DNA from: Planctomyces sp.
GTDB lineage: Bacteria; Planctomycetota; Planctomycetia; Planctomycetales; Planctomycetaceae
Assembly (NCBI GenBank): GCA_016795105.1
Contig: JAEUIH010000030.1
Coordinates: forward strand, 1-64,000
Length of the DNA: 64,000 bases
Direction of reading: 5' to 3'
Shown: positions 9,029 through 17,682 of the stretch, one piece after another
How positions within the stretch are numbered: position 1 is the first letter of the stretch
Layout: each line of letters begins with the position of its first letter
Notes under the pieces: generated by a model
Database searches by the model: none
What the model was told of the DNA's origin: nothing
Seen by the model: the letters and a program-made list of their open reading frames with translations, nothing else
Translations under genes and position numbers: made by a program

Positions 9029-9982
9029 ATGTCCGCAACATTTGAAGAGAAGTACATTCAGTGGGTCCAGAGAACACTCAATCGAGACCTGGACTCCGAT
9101 CTGGTTACAAATGGTCGCGTCACCGCGGAGTATCGCGAAGCAGTCGAGACCTTCCAGTTGAAGCATGACCTCAGAATCACGGGGCTTGTGGACCGAGAAG
9201 ACCAGGACACCATGATCAAAGTGAATCACAAAACACGAAGTTACGTGAACTGGCTTCAGGAAGCTCTGCGAGCCAGCGGTGTTGATTCGTCTCTGGCAAT
9301 TACCGGAGTGGTCGATGAGAAGACGAAGAAATGCGTCAAATCGTTCCAGGCCTTTCATAACCTGACCGATGATGGCTGGGTTGGCGCTAAGACGGAAAGC
9401 GAACTGATCGAGTCCAGCGGAATTCTCCCCGGCGGACATCTCAAAGGTGTTCGCCCGATCCGGCGTCCATTGTTCTACGACAACCCGACTCCGACAAACA
9501 ACGCAATTCCAGTTGAACAGGCCGTGAATCGGATCATCAGTTCGAACTACACCTACGTGCTCCACAATGCCGACGAGATGTCTGCGGACTCACGCCGGAC
9601 ACGCCTGTGCGTGCTCGGAAAGCTGAAACAGCGGCACGGGATTCTGGATACTTTCCCATATGACTTCTGGCTGGATATTGCTCACAGTGGTTCAAAGCAA
9701 TTCAACACTGCTGAATCCGTTTTCGTCAGTGCAAGGGAGTATCTCACAAACAAAGTGGCTCGCTGGCCATCTCACCAAAGACTGAATGTGCATTCAGGGC
9801 GTCTGCTGGTGATCGATCTCATGAAGGAGATCGAACACGGTTTAGAACGACTCAGCCGATACGCTCGTGAGTCAAAAAGCTCGCCGTCTGCATCATTCGG
9901 ACCACTGCTCGCGGAAATTCTGGCCATGGTGGAAGTGCGGAAGCAGAAACCCAACAGCATTCTGCATTGTTTCAGAACATAA
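9029..9982 (+). CDS. Peptidoglycan-binding-like domain protein with unknown C-terminal half
   Basis: 317 residues from ATG 9029, which has GAAGGAAG upstream; longer frames reach back into repeat DNA. Residues about 10-62 and 72-127 are two PG_binding_1-like repeats (AVETFQLKHDLRITGLVD; CVKSFQAFHNLTDDGWVG), a three-helix fold that binds cell-wall glycopeptides or acts as a generic adaptor. Residues 150-317 match nothing recognised. There is no signal peptide, which is odd for a wall-binding protein, so cytoplasmic location or use of the fold in another role is possible. It stands alone between two repeat-filled gaps. Confidence 0.7.
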   Translation: MSATFEEKYIQWVQRTLNRDLDSDLVTNGRVTAEYREAVETFQLKHDLRITGLVDREDQDTMIKVNHKTRSYVNWLQEALRASGVDSSLAITGVVDEKTKKCVKSFQAFHNLTDDGWVGAKTESELIESSGILPGGHLKGVRPIRRPLFYDNPTPTNNAIPVEQAVNRIISSNYTYVLHNADEMSADSRRTRLCVLGKLKQRHGILDTFPYDFWLDIAHSGSKQFNTAESVFVSAREYLTNKVARWPSHQRLNVHSGRLLVIDLMKEIEHGLERLSRYARESKSSPSASFGPLLAEILAMVEVRKQKPNSILHCFRT

Positions 9983-9983
9983 T

Positions 9984-10051
9984 GTCGTTGATCGCTCCGC
10001 GATCACACGCATCACTGTTGTGGCTCGTTTGATCGCGGAGCGATCAACGAC
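9984..10051. repeat. Inverted repeat pair (REP family 2, GTCG foot)
   Basis: A perfect 22-bp inverted repeat: the left arm (9984-10005) begins GTCGTTGATCGCTCCGCGAT, and the right arm (10030-10051) is its exact complement, ending GCGATCAACGAC. Each arm contains its own palindrome TGATCGC-TCC-GCGATCA, so the element can fold as two small hairpins or one long one. It begins two bases after the stop codon of the PG-binding gene, and the minus-strand methyltransferase ends about 25 bp further on, so it separates convergent genes and may act as a two-way terminator. A second copy lies at 27977-28035. Confidence 0.85.
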
Positions 10052-10074
10052 AATCAACGACAATCGAGACAACT

Positions 10075-11538
10075 TCAGCTCATGACCATCCAGACGGCTT
10101 TTAGATATTCAGTTTCCGGACAACTGGAAATCACCGGGTGGTCAGCGGCAGCTCCGGTCCTGGCGATGATCTGCATCGATCGAGAACCGTAGCGAGCGGG
10201 ACGTGTGGGTGTCTCGGGCTCCAGTTCGTCTCCACTCTGACGTGAGGCGGCGATCAGCAAGTCCATGAACTCGGTTTCACTCAGCAAACCGGCACAGGAA
10301 CAGCTCAGCAGAAGTCCTCCCGGTTTTACAAGTCGCATGGCAAGTCGATTTAGCGCAAAGTGCTTCTTCGTGCCTTCGTCGATTTCCATGCGAGTCCGGA
10401 TCAGCTTCGGAGGATCCAGGACCACGACATCAAACTGTCGCCCATTCCGGATCATTTCCCGCATGTAACTGAACGCATCCGCCTGCACAAACTTCACACG
10501 TGCCTGATTGAGGTTGGCATTTTCGCGAGCGACTTTCAGGGGTTCTTCGTCCAGGTCAATGCCTGTGACGTCTTCGGCCTTGCCGATGGACTTTGCAAAC
10601 ACCGAGAACCCTCCAGTGTAGCAACACAGGTCGAGCACCGAACGACCTTCACAGAACTCTGCCAACTTGCGACGGTTCTCCCGCTGATCGCAGAAGAAGC
10701 CCGTCTTATGACTTCCATCAAAACGAACTCGAAAGCGAACACCGGATTCCTGAATCACCACCTGCGATGGACATTCAGGTGATTTCAGTTCCGGCGGATC
10801 ACAACCTTCCTGCGACAGAAACTGAGGACTTGTTCGCACCATCCAGTGACTGGTCCCGGTCAACGGCATTAGTCGCTCCAGCAATGCCACGGATCTCTGG
10901 TACATCCCAAGACTGAAAGCCTCAGCCGACAGGACATCTCCAAAACGATCCACAACAAGTCCGGGCAGCCCGTCTGATTCTGCGTGAATCAGACGGTACG
11001 AATTCGACTGGGCGGGAACTCTCAACAGATCATGCCGAAGTGAAACCGCAGATTTCAGTTTTGCATTCCAGCTCTCGTCGGTTGGCAGTGCGTCACCATG
11101 CCACAGCATTCGGACGCCAATTTCGCTGCGAGGATTATAAATGCCATAGCCAAACAGTTGTCCCTGTCCCTGATAGACCGCCACCAGATCGCCAGGCTTT
11201 GCTCGTTCGACTTTCCCCAGTCGCTTCTTATACAGCAATGGATGCAGCGTGAAACTCTTCAATTCGACCGTCGGTATGGCACTTCGCGGATCCGGTGCCA
11301 GGACTGTTCGCTGTTCGATCTGCTGAGACGTCTGACCCTGCGAATGAATACGACCGCTCGAGTGTTCCCAGACATTCTCCGAACCGGAATGCTCTGATTC
11401 GGATCGGACACGGTCACCTGGTTGATCACGATCTCCGGAATATTCTCCGCGAGGGCTGCGTGGTGAGTGTTTCTGCTGAGGCTTACGGGGGCCGCCGGAT
11501 CGGGAGTTCGACGAGTCGCGTGATCGCGATGGTTTCAT
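10075..11538 (-). CDS. RlmI-like class I SAM-dependent 23S rRNA methyltransferase
   Basis: 487 residues if the ATG at 11538 (MKPSRSRDSS) is used; the frame stays open to 11736 without further recognisable sequence. Residues 1-100 are Arg/Ser/Gly-rich and probably disordered. A PUA-like domain follows (LHPLLYKKRLGKVERAKPGD, VYNPRSEIGVRML-type), then a Rossmann methyltransferase with DLCCYTGGFSVFA near 300, GIDLDEEPL, and DPPKLIR near 367, characteristic of the RlmI/RlmL group of C5-cytosine or guanine rRNA methyltransferases. CSCAG near 430 follows the expected SCS-type catalytic loop. Acts on the ribosome in the cytoplasm. The long polar N-terminal extension is unusual. Confidence 0.85.
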   Translation of the reverse strand: MKPSRSRDSSNSRSGGPRKPQQKHSPRSPRGEYSGDRDQPGDRVRSESEHSGSENVWEHSSGRIHSQGQTSQQIEQRTVLAPDPRSAIPTVELKSFTLHPLLYKKRLGKVERAKPGDLVAVYQGQGQLFGYGIYNPRSEIGVRMLWHGDALPTDESWNAKLKSAVSLRHDLLRVPAQSNSYRLIHAESDGLPGLVVDRFGDVLSAEAFSLGMYQRSVALLERLMPLTGTSHWMVRTSPQFLSQEGCDPPELKSPECPSQVVIQESGVRFRVRFDGSHKTGFFCDQRENRRKLAEFCEGRSVLDLCCYTGGFSVFAKSIGKAEDVTGIDLDEEPLKVARENANLNQARVKFVQADAFSYMREMIRNGRQFDVVVLDPPKLIRTRMEIDEGTKKHFALNRLAMRLVKPGGLLLSCSCAGLLSETEFMDLLIAASRQSGDELEPETPTRPARYGSRSMQIIARTGAAADHPVISSCPETEYLKAVWMVMS

Positions 11539-11779
11539 TGACGTGATTGCTTTCGGAGTTCTTGCCACAAACAGAAAACGCGGAATTCTACGGCACTTCT
11601 GTGCTCGCCGCCATGCAAAACTCGATTCACATTCCGAAACCGAAGGACATCCGTTCTCAAGGATGAAAGAGCGTAGGCATGGCCATTCATTCACATTATC
11701 ATAACAGACACATCTCCGTCCTGTTGCCTGTGTCAATGATGTCCTACCGGAAATTCAGATTCCTCCCGGAAGTCCTGCC

Positions 11780-14700
11780 ATGCAGAGAAATCGCCTCACA
11801 GGCCGTTTGGCTTCACTGTTCGTCTCAGTCAACGCTGTCACAGGTTTGCTGTTGGCTGGCAGCATTCCAGCGAACGCCGACGACATTCGCTTCTCCCGCG
11901 ATATACAGCCGATCCTGGCGTCAAACTGCCTGAACTGCCACGGTGCAGACGAACATAAACGAGAGGCCGGCTTAAGACTCGACACATTTGACGGCGCAAC
12001 TGCACTGCATGAAGACTCTGCGGCCGTCGTCCCAGGTAAACCTGATGACAGCGAATTGATTCGACGCATCACAAGCAGTGATCCTGAACTGAGAATGCCT
12101 CCGGTTGATACTGGAAAATCGCTGACCGACGAGCAGGTGCAGATGCTCAGGAAGTGGATCACATCCGGGGCCGAATATCAGCAGCATTGGGCATTTCAGC
12201 CGCCTGTTCGTCCGGAAGTGCCCGCGATTCGCGATCAATGGATTCGAAACCCGATTGATGCATTTGTGATGGAACGATTGGCAAAAGAAGGCCTGAAACC
12301 ATCGCCTGCAGCCGCGCCGGAGACGCTCATTCGCCGGTTGTCTCTGGATGTCACTGGACTCCCGCCAGCCTCCGAACTTGTTCAGCATTTGACCGCATCA
12401 TCCGACAGTAATCAGATTTTGGATGACAAATGGTGGTCTGAATCGATTGACGCTGCTTTGGCTTCACCTCACTACGGTGAAAAGTGGGGACGCACGTGGC
12501 TGGATGCCGCACGATATGCAGACTCTGATGGCTTCGAGAAAGACAAACCGAGATTTGTATGGTTCTATCGTGACTGGGTTGTCAAGTCCTTCAACAACGA
12601 TCTCCCGTATAACCAGTTCCTTACGGAACAACTTGCAGGCGACCTGCTTCCCAACCGAACTCAGGATCAGCTGGTGGCAACCGGCTTCCTCAGGAATTCG
12701 ATGATCAACGAAGAAGGCGGCGTTGACCCCGAACAATTCCGAATGGAGGCAATGTTTGACCGCATGGATGCCATCGGCAAAGCCATGCTGGGGCTTACGA
12801 TTCAATGTACTCAATGCCACAACCATAAGTATGACCCGCTGACTCAGCAGGAATACTACCGCATGTTTGCCTTCCTCAATAACTGTGACGAAGCACAGGC
12901 AACAGTTTATACAGATGAAGAGACCAAACGACGTCAGGAGATCCTTTCCGCGACGGCAGTCATCGAAGAAGAGCTCCGACGGAGTCATCAGAACTGGAGT
13001 GAACAGCTTTCAGACTGGCTCAGGGCGACCGCAGCAGAATCAAACCCATGGCAGATTGTTCGTCCGGAACTGGATGCGAGCGGAGGTCAAAAGCATTATC
13101 TTCTGGAAGACGGATCAATTCTCGCTCAGGGGTATGCACCGACCAAGCATACAACGGAGTTCACAGTTGATACAGATCTCAAATCGCTCAGCGGTTTCCG
13201 AATTGAATTACTCAACGATGGCAACCTGCCACATAACGGACCTGGGCGCTCCGTAGATGGGCTTTGTGCTCTCTCCGAATTTCAGGTCACGGTCATCCCA
13301 AAGACAGAAAACGCTCAACCGATTCAGGTCCGATTTGTCGAAGCAACTGCCGATGCCAGTCCCGCGGAACGAGAACTGGCCGCGATTTATTCGGATAAAT
13401 CGAAAGATCGGAGAGTCACTGGGCCAATTTCATTTGCAATCGACGGAAACAATCACACTGCCTGGGGAATCGATATTGGCGGCGGTCGCAGCAATGTTCC
13501 TCGCAACGCTGTGTTCATCCCTGAATCGTCATTGAGCTGTGAAGCCGGGTTTCGGGTCACATTCAAACTCGTTCAAATGCACGGTGGATGGAACAGCGAC
13601 GACAATCAGAATAACAACCTCGGCCGATTTCGACTCTCATTGACCGATGCTCCTCATCCAACAGCAGATCCAGTACCGCCCGCAGTCAGGCAGATTGCAG
13701 AAAAATCGAAGTCCGGTTCAACGGCACTCGACAGTCTCAATGCCACCGAAATAAGTTCAGCATTCAGTTACTGGCGAACGCGAGTTGACGACTGGAAAGC
13801 TGCAAACGAGCAGATCGAACAGCTCTGGGCAAACCACCCACGCGGAACAACTCAACTCGTCCTTCAGGAACGCGCTGTTCCCCGAACCACATGGGTGTTG
13901 ACTCGAGGAGACTTCCTCAAGCCAGCCGACAAAGTTGAACCAGGTGTTCCGGAACTGCTGAATGACCTGACCGACGATTCCCGTTTGGCTGAAGGACGTC
14001 TCAATCGCCTGCAGTTTGCACGCTGGATTTCTGACAAGAACTCTCCGACCGTCGCTCGGGCGATTGTGAACCGGATCTGGCACGAATACTTTGGACAGGG
14101 AATTGTCCGCACAACTGAAGATCTTGGAACTCAGGGAGATTATCCATCCCATCCGGAATTGCTCGACTGGCTGGCCGTTGAACTGATGGAGAACAACTGG
14201 AGCCTGAAGCACATCCATCGACTGATACTCAACTCGGCCACATGGAGACAATCATCTCACGTCACACCGGAGCTGCTTGCACGTGATCCTCAAAATCGTT
14301 TGTTGGCGCGTGGCGCTCGTTATCGAGTTTCTGGTGAAACAGTTCGGGATATCGCCCTCGCAGCCAGCGGTCTTCTCAATCGACAGGTCGGCGGCCCTGG
14401 AGTCTATCCACCAGCACCCGATTTTCTGTTTCAGCCTCCTGCCAGCTATGGTCCCAAGACATGGAACACGGCATCCGATTCGCAGAGATACCGTCGAGCC
14501 CTCTATACGTTTCGATTCCGATCTGTTCCGTATCCAGTCCTTGAAAACTTCGACACACCACGCGGCGACACAGCCTGCGTGCGTCGAAATCGATCAAACA
14601 CACCACTGCAGGCATTGACGACTCTCAATGAAGATCTGTTCATGGAAAGCAGTCGAGCTCTGGCGTTGCTCATTCTGAATGAATCAGTCAGCGCAAATAA

Positions 14701-14986
14701 GAACGCAGCGCCAGAACATGTTGACCAATTGAGAGTGCAGTCTCTCTCGATGCGATGTCTTTCCAGAAGGGCATCGGATTCCGAGTTGAAGACGATCATC
14801 GAATTTTTGAACCAGCAGCGTTCAAGATTCTCGACTGGCGACGATTCTCAGGCCTGGGCACTTGCCGCAAACGATCCCGGTGCACCACCCACACTTCCTG
14901 AAGGTGTGACACCCGGTGAACTGGCTGCCTGGACTGCAACAGCCAGAGTCATTCTCAATCTCGATGAGACGATTACGCGGGAATGA
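11780..14986 (+). CDS. Planctomycete cytochrome c / DUF1549 / DUF1553 protein with large insert
   Basis: 1068 residues. Signal peptide to about residue 34 (ANADDIRFSR), then PSCyt1 cytochrome with CLNCH at 50-54, DUF1549 (DVTGLPPASELV, CTQCHNHKYDP near 343-353) and DUF1553 (NRIWHEYFGQGIV, RRNRSNTPLQALTTLNEDLF). It is about 190 residues longer than the first paralogue in the window. The extra sequence, roughly residues 430-620, lies between DUF1549 and DUF1553 and contains a probable beta-sandwich (GFRIELLNDGNLPHNGPGRS, NNLGRFRLSLTD) of the kind seen as carbohydrate-binding-like inserts in this family. The following DUF1501 gene is its usual partner. Confidence 0.92.
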   Translation: MQRNRLTGRLASLFVSVNAVTGLLLAGSIPANADDIRFSRDIQPILASNCLNCHGADEHKREAGLRLDTFDGATALHEDSAAVVPGKPDDSELIRRITSSDPELRMPPVDTGKSLTDEQVQMLRKWITSGAEYQQHWAFQPPVRPEVPAIRDQWIRNPIDAFVMERLAKEGLKPSPAAAPETLIRRLSLDVTGLPPASELVQHLTASSDSNQILDDKWWSESIDAALASPHYGEKWGRTWLDAARYADSDGFEKDKPRFVWFYRDWVVKSFNNDLPYNQFLTEQLAGDLLPNRTQDQLVATGFLRNSMINEEGGVDPEQFRMEAMFDRMDAIGKAMLGLTIQCTQCHNHKYDPLTQQEYYRMFAFLNNCDEAQATVYTDEETKRRQEILSATAVIEEELRRSHQNWSEQLSDWLRATAAESNPWQIVRPELDASGGQKHYLLEDGSILAQGYAPTKHTTEFTVDTDLKSLSGFRIELLNDGNLPHNGPGRSVDGLCALSEFQVTVIPKTENAQPIQVRFVEATADASPAERELAAIYSDKSKDRRVTGPISFAIDGNNHTAWGIDIGGGRSNVPRNAVFIPESSLSCEAGFRVTFKLVQMHGGWNSDDNQNNNLGRFRLSLTDAPHPTADPVPPAVRQIAEKSKSGSTALDSLNATEISSAFSYWRTRVDDWKAANEQIEQLWANHPRGTTQLVLQERAVPRTTWVLTRGDFLKPADKVEPGVPELLNDLTDDSRLAEGRLNRLQFARWISDKNSPTVARAIVNRIWHEYFGQGIVRTTEDLGTQGDYPSHPELLDWLAVELMENNWSLKHIHRLILNSATWRQSSHVTPELLARDPQNRLLARGARYRVSGETVRDIALAASGLLNRQVGGPGVYPPAPDFLFQPPASYGPKTWNTASDSQRYRRALYTFRFRSVPYPVLENFDTPRGDTACVRRNRSNTPLQALTTLNEDLFMESSRALALLILNESVSANKNAAPEHVDQLRVQSLSMRCLSRRASDSELKTIIEFLNQQRSRFSTGDDSQAWALAANDPGAPPTLPEGVTPGELAAWTATARVILNLDETITRE

Positions 14987-15001
14987 AGAACAGAGAACAC
15001 C

Positions 15002-15052
15002 GAGCAAACGTTTGCGAATCGAGAGAACAGAGCAAACGTTTGCGAATCGAGA
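15002..15052. promoter_or_regulatory. Tandem 12-bp palindromes, possible LacI/PurR-type operators
   Basis: Two direct copies of a 23-bp unit (15002-15024, 15030-15052), 28 bp apart, each centred on the perfect palindrome GCAAACGTTTGC (15004-15015 and 15032-15043). This core equals the consensus core recognised by PurR-like LacI-family repressors. It lies in the 112-bp gap between the cytochrome gene and its DUF1501 partner. It could be an operator pair, or just a small duplicated repeat; no LacI-family gene is present in the window. Confidence 0.35.
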
Positions 15053-15098
15053 AAACCGAGCACATCACTGCGAACAGGATTTCAAGGAATACACAGCC

Positions 15099-16535
15099 AT
15101 GACCCGGAAATCAGTCAACGCATTGGAGCAACTTCGAATGGAGCAGACAGCCACCGCGCGCCGATGGTTTTTGCGCGATTGTGGAGTCGGCCTTGGCGCG
15201 GTAGCTCTGCGTTCGCTGCTGAGTGAATCGATTGCTCAGGCAGACGATGCACTGGCACCTCGGCAGCCGCATTTCGCGCCTCGAGCGAAGAACGTGATCT
15301 TTCTGTTCATGGCGGGTGCCCCAAGTCACCTTGAACTGTTCGACTATAAACCTCAGCTGGCGAAGTACGACGGAACACTGCCGCCCGCAGAGCTTCTCAA
15401 GGGATATCGTGCAGCGTTTATCAATCCGAACTCGACCTTGCTGGGTCCGAAGTTTAAATTTGATCGATACGGCCAATGTGGAGCGGAACTCTCTGAACTT
15501 CTGCCGCACCTTGCAAAAGTGGTCGATGATATTGCCATCGTGAAGTCGATGGTTACCGATGGGTTCAATCACGCGCCGGCTCAGATCCAGATGAGTACCG
15601 GAAGCCTGCAGTTTGGGAAGCCGAGTCTTGGTGCATGGACGATGTATGGGCTCGGGAACGAAGCGGGAAATCTGCCGGGCTTTGTCGTGTTCAGCACCGG
15701 AAAGAAAGGCCCGTCCGGTGGCAGTGCGAATTGGGGGAGTGGGTTTCTGCCGACTGTATATCAGGGCGTGGAATTTCGAACCACTGGTGATCCAGTGCTC
15801 TATCTTTCAAATCCACGAGGTGTCGACCAGCAGCTTCAGCGAGAAACGCTTGATGCCATTAATACTCTGAATCAGAATCGACTTGAGATCGTCGGTGATC
15901 CGGAGATTTCCACTCGAATCAGTTCGTTCGAAATGGCGTATCGCATGCAGGCGTCCGCGCCGGAAGTCATGGACCTGAGTCGAGAACCTCAGCACGTTCT
16001 GGACCTCTACGGGGCAAAGCCTGGTGAACCTTCATTTGCAAATACCTGCCTGCTGGCTCGACGATTGGTGCAGCGAGGCGTTCGGTTCGTCGAAATCTTC
16101 CACGAAGCCTGGGACCAGCACGGCAATCTCGTGAACGACCTCAAACGAAACTGTGCCGATACCGATCAGGCATGTGCAGCTCTGATTTCTGACCTGAAGC
16201 AACAGGGTATGCTGGAAGATACTCTCATCATCTGGGGCGGTGAATTCGGCCGAACACCAATGGTGCAGGGCGGAAATGATGGACGAGACCATCATCCCAA
16301 CGCGTTCACCATGTGGCTTGCTGGAGGTGGTATTCGAGGCGGAGTAACACTCGGAGAAAGCGATGAATTCGGGTTCAACGCCACCGTTGACCGTGTTCAT
16401 GTCCGAGACCTGCACGCGACCATCCTGCATCTCCTCGGCTTCAACCACAAACAACTGTCGTTCCCGTTCCAGGGACTCGACCAGCGTCTCACCGGTGTTG
16501 AACCATGTCGAGTGGTTCAGGAAATTGTGTCCTGA
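15099..16535 (+). CDS. DUF1501 domain protein, second copy
   Basis: 478 residues from ATG 15099 (AAGGAAT upstream); the open frame extends back into the previous gene and was not used. Tat-like N terminus ARRWFLRDCGVGLG (20-33). Family motifs are FMAGAPSHLELFDYKP near 70-85, GEFGRTPM near 380 and GRDHHP near 394, in the same order as the copy at 147-1613. Follows the 1068-residue cytochrome gene as its partner. As with the first pair, the 3' end is followed at once by GTAG-family repeats (from 16545). Predicted exported, metal-dependent sulfatase/phosphatase-fold protein of unknown substrate. Confidence 0.9.
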   Translation: MTRKSVNALEQLRMEQTATARRWFLRDCGVGLGAVALRSLLSESIAQADDALAPRQPHFAPRAKNVIFLFMAGAPSHLELFDYKPQLAKYDGTLPPAELLKGYRAAFINPNSTLLGPKFKFDRYGQCGAELSELLPHLAKVVDDIAIVKSMVTDGFNHAPAQIQMSTGSLQFGKPSLGAWTMYGLGNEAGNLPGFVVFSTGKKGPSGGSANWGSGFLPTVYQGVEFRTTGDPVLYLSNPRGVDQQLQRETLDAINTLNQNRLEIVGDPEISTRISSFEMAYRMQASAPEVMDLSREPQHVLDLYGAKPGEPSFANTCLLARRLVQRGVRFVEIFHEAWDQHGNLVNDLKRNCADTDQACAALISDLKQQGMLEDTLIIWGGEFGRTPMVQGGNDGRDHHPNAFTMWLAGGGIRGGVTLGESDEFGFNATVDRVHVRDLHATILHLLGFNHKQLSFPFQGLDQRLTGVEPCRVVQEIVS

Positions 16536-16544
16536 TGAAAAAAT

Positions 16545-16820
16545 GTAGCTTGGGCATTCCTGCCCGAGCACCTCCCTGCGCCGCAGCAGCACTCGAACCA
16601 GCTTGGGACGGGCAGGAATGCCCATCCTACTTAGTGAGCCGTCCCCGCGCCGCAGCAGCACTCGAACCAGCGCGTGACAAGTCGTAGCTTGGGCATTCCT
16701 GCCCGAGCACCTCCCTGCGCCGACGCAGCACTCGAACCAGCTTGGGACGGGCAGGAATGCCCATCCTACTTAGTGAGCTGCCCTGCGCCGCGACAGGGCT
16801 CGAACTTGGCAGGAATGCTG
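16545..16820. repeat. Two complete 90-bp REPIN-like elements plus degenerate pieces
   Basis: Copy one 16545-16634 and copy two 16684-16773 are nearly identical. Each begins GTAGCTTGGGCATTCC, ends GGAATGCCCATCCTACTTAG, and so carries inverted GTAG + GGGCATTCCTGCCCG ends around a ~40-bp interior rich in CAGCAGCACTCGAACCAGC. A partial interior copy (16635-16683) and a decayed end (16774-16820) flank copy two. The rest of the gap to 16995 has one perfect hairpin CGGCAA-ATA-TTGCCG (16841-16855) and no gene until the lipoprotein at 16996. The layout matches a REPIN: two oppositely oriented REPs with a GTAG foot. Confidence 0.88.
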
Positions 16821-16995
16821 AAATTGCGGGGTTTCCAGACCGGCAAATATTGCCGATTTGCGGTCGTTGTTGGAAAACGGCCTGGCTGGAACGGGAGAAA
16901 TCTCAGCGACTCGCTCGCTGCGCAGTTGAGCAGGTCGGTTACACTCGGTTCGTCCTCGGGATCGGTTTACTCAGTAAATTGCAAAGGATGATCCA

Positions 16996-17160
16996 ATGAC
17001 GCGTGAGCCGACAAAGAAACGTGTGCTGACACTTCTGTGTCTGCTGGCGACAACAATCGTTACGGGATGTGCGTATGATTCACTGTTTTCCAGCCTCACA
17101 CCGACAGGTCTGCCGAGCATGTCGGAGCCAGACCCTGATTCCGCGGCCGATGAAGATTAG
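16996..17160 (+). CDS. Small lipoprotein, 54 residues
   Basis: ATG at 16996 with AAGGATG 7 nt upstream; stop TAG at 17158-17160. The protein has a basic N terminus (TREPTKKR), a hydrophobic stretch and a lipobox VTGC with the cysteine near residue 25, then a short acidic tail (EPDPDSAADED). Only about 30 residues would remain after lipidation, so it is a tiny membrane-anchored peptide. Its position just ahead of a second lipoprotein and two signal peptidases suggests envelope function, but no family was recognised. Coding is supported by the ribosome site, the lipobox and the intact frame. Confidence 0.65.
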   Translation: MTREPTKKRVLTLLCLLATTIVTGCAYDSLFSSLTPTGLPSMSEPDPDSAADED

Positions 17161-17217
17161 AATTGCTCAGGCTATTGCGCCCACACTGTAGATTCTTGTA
17201 TTCCATCACGCTCAACC

Positions 17218-17664
17218 ATGGATTCTTTGGCAGATCGGCCAATGTCCCGACCTCAAAGTCTCATAGTCCTTTTGATCAGCGCTGTCTTCAGCTGTGGCTG
17301 TCAATACGACGGCTCCACGCTGCAGATGAACAGCGACTCACCGGCCCCATTTCTCGGACTTCAGTGGTCGGTCCGAAACGAAAAGCCTGCGACCAAAACG
17401 CCGGACGTACCTGTGAAACTCGTTCGAGCCGATTATGGCAGCATCGCTGACGCGTCTCGGTCTCCGGAAACAGAACTTACACTGGAACAGCCTCTTCTTC
17501 CTGAAGAACCACTTTCAAATCGCAACAGATTTCAGAATCATCTGACACCTACATCTGATCAGTCAAAAACAGTCACCCGAGTTCGATACTCGCTGGAACG
17601 CACAGCGCCTGCCGCAGATGCAAATCTGGCTGATGAACTCACGGCGCGCCTGCGTCGGTTCTAG
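17218..17664 (+). CDS. Hypothetical lipoprotein
   Basis: 148 residues from ATG 17218; an ATG at 17242 (MSRPQSLIVLL) would give a more typical lipoprotein signal and may be the true start. Hydrophobic stretch then FSCGC, where the first cysteine is the probable lipidation site. The mature part is polar, proline- and charge-rich with no recognised domain. It ends 18 bp before the first signal peptidase gene and is probably cotranscribed with it. No function can be assigned. Confidence 0.65.
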   Translation: MDSLADRPMSRPQSLIVLLISAVFSCGCQYDGSTLQMNSDSPAPFLGLQWSVRNEKPATKTPDVPVKLVRADYGSIADASRSPETELTLEQPLLPEEPLSNRNRFQNHLTPTSDQSKTVTRVRYSLERTAPAADANLADELTARLRRF

Positions 17665-17682
17665 ACAGTCCGCGGTTCATGC

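Noticed and set aside
16536-16995. Frames read through the repeats after the second DUF1501 gene
   Set aside because: They follow the repeat units only; the first credible gene is the lipoprotein at 16996.
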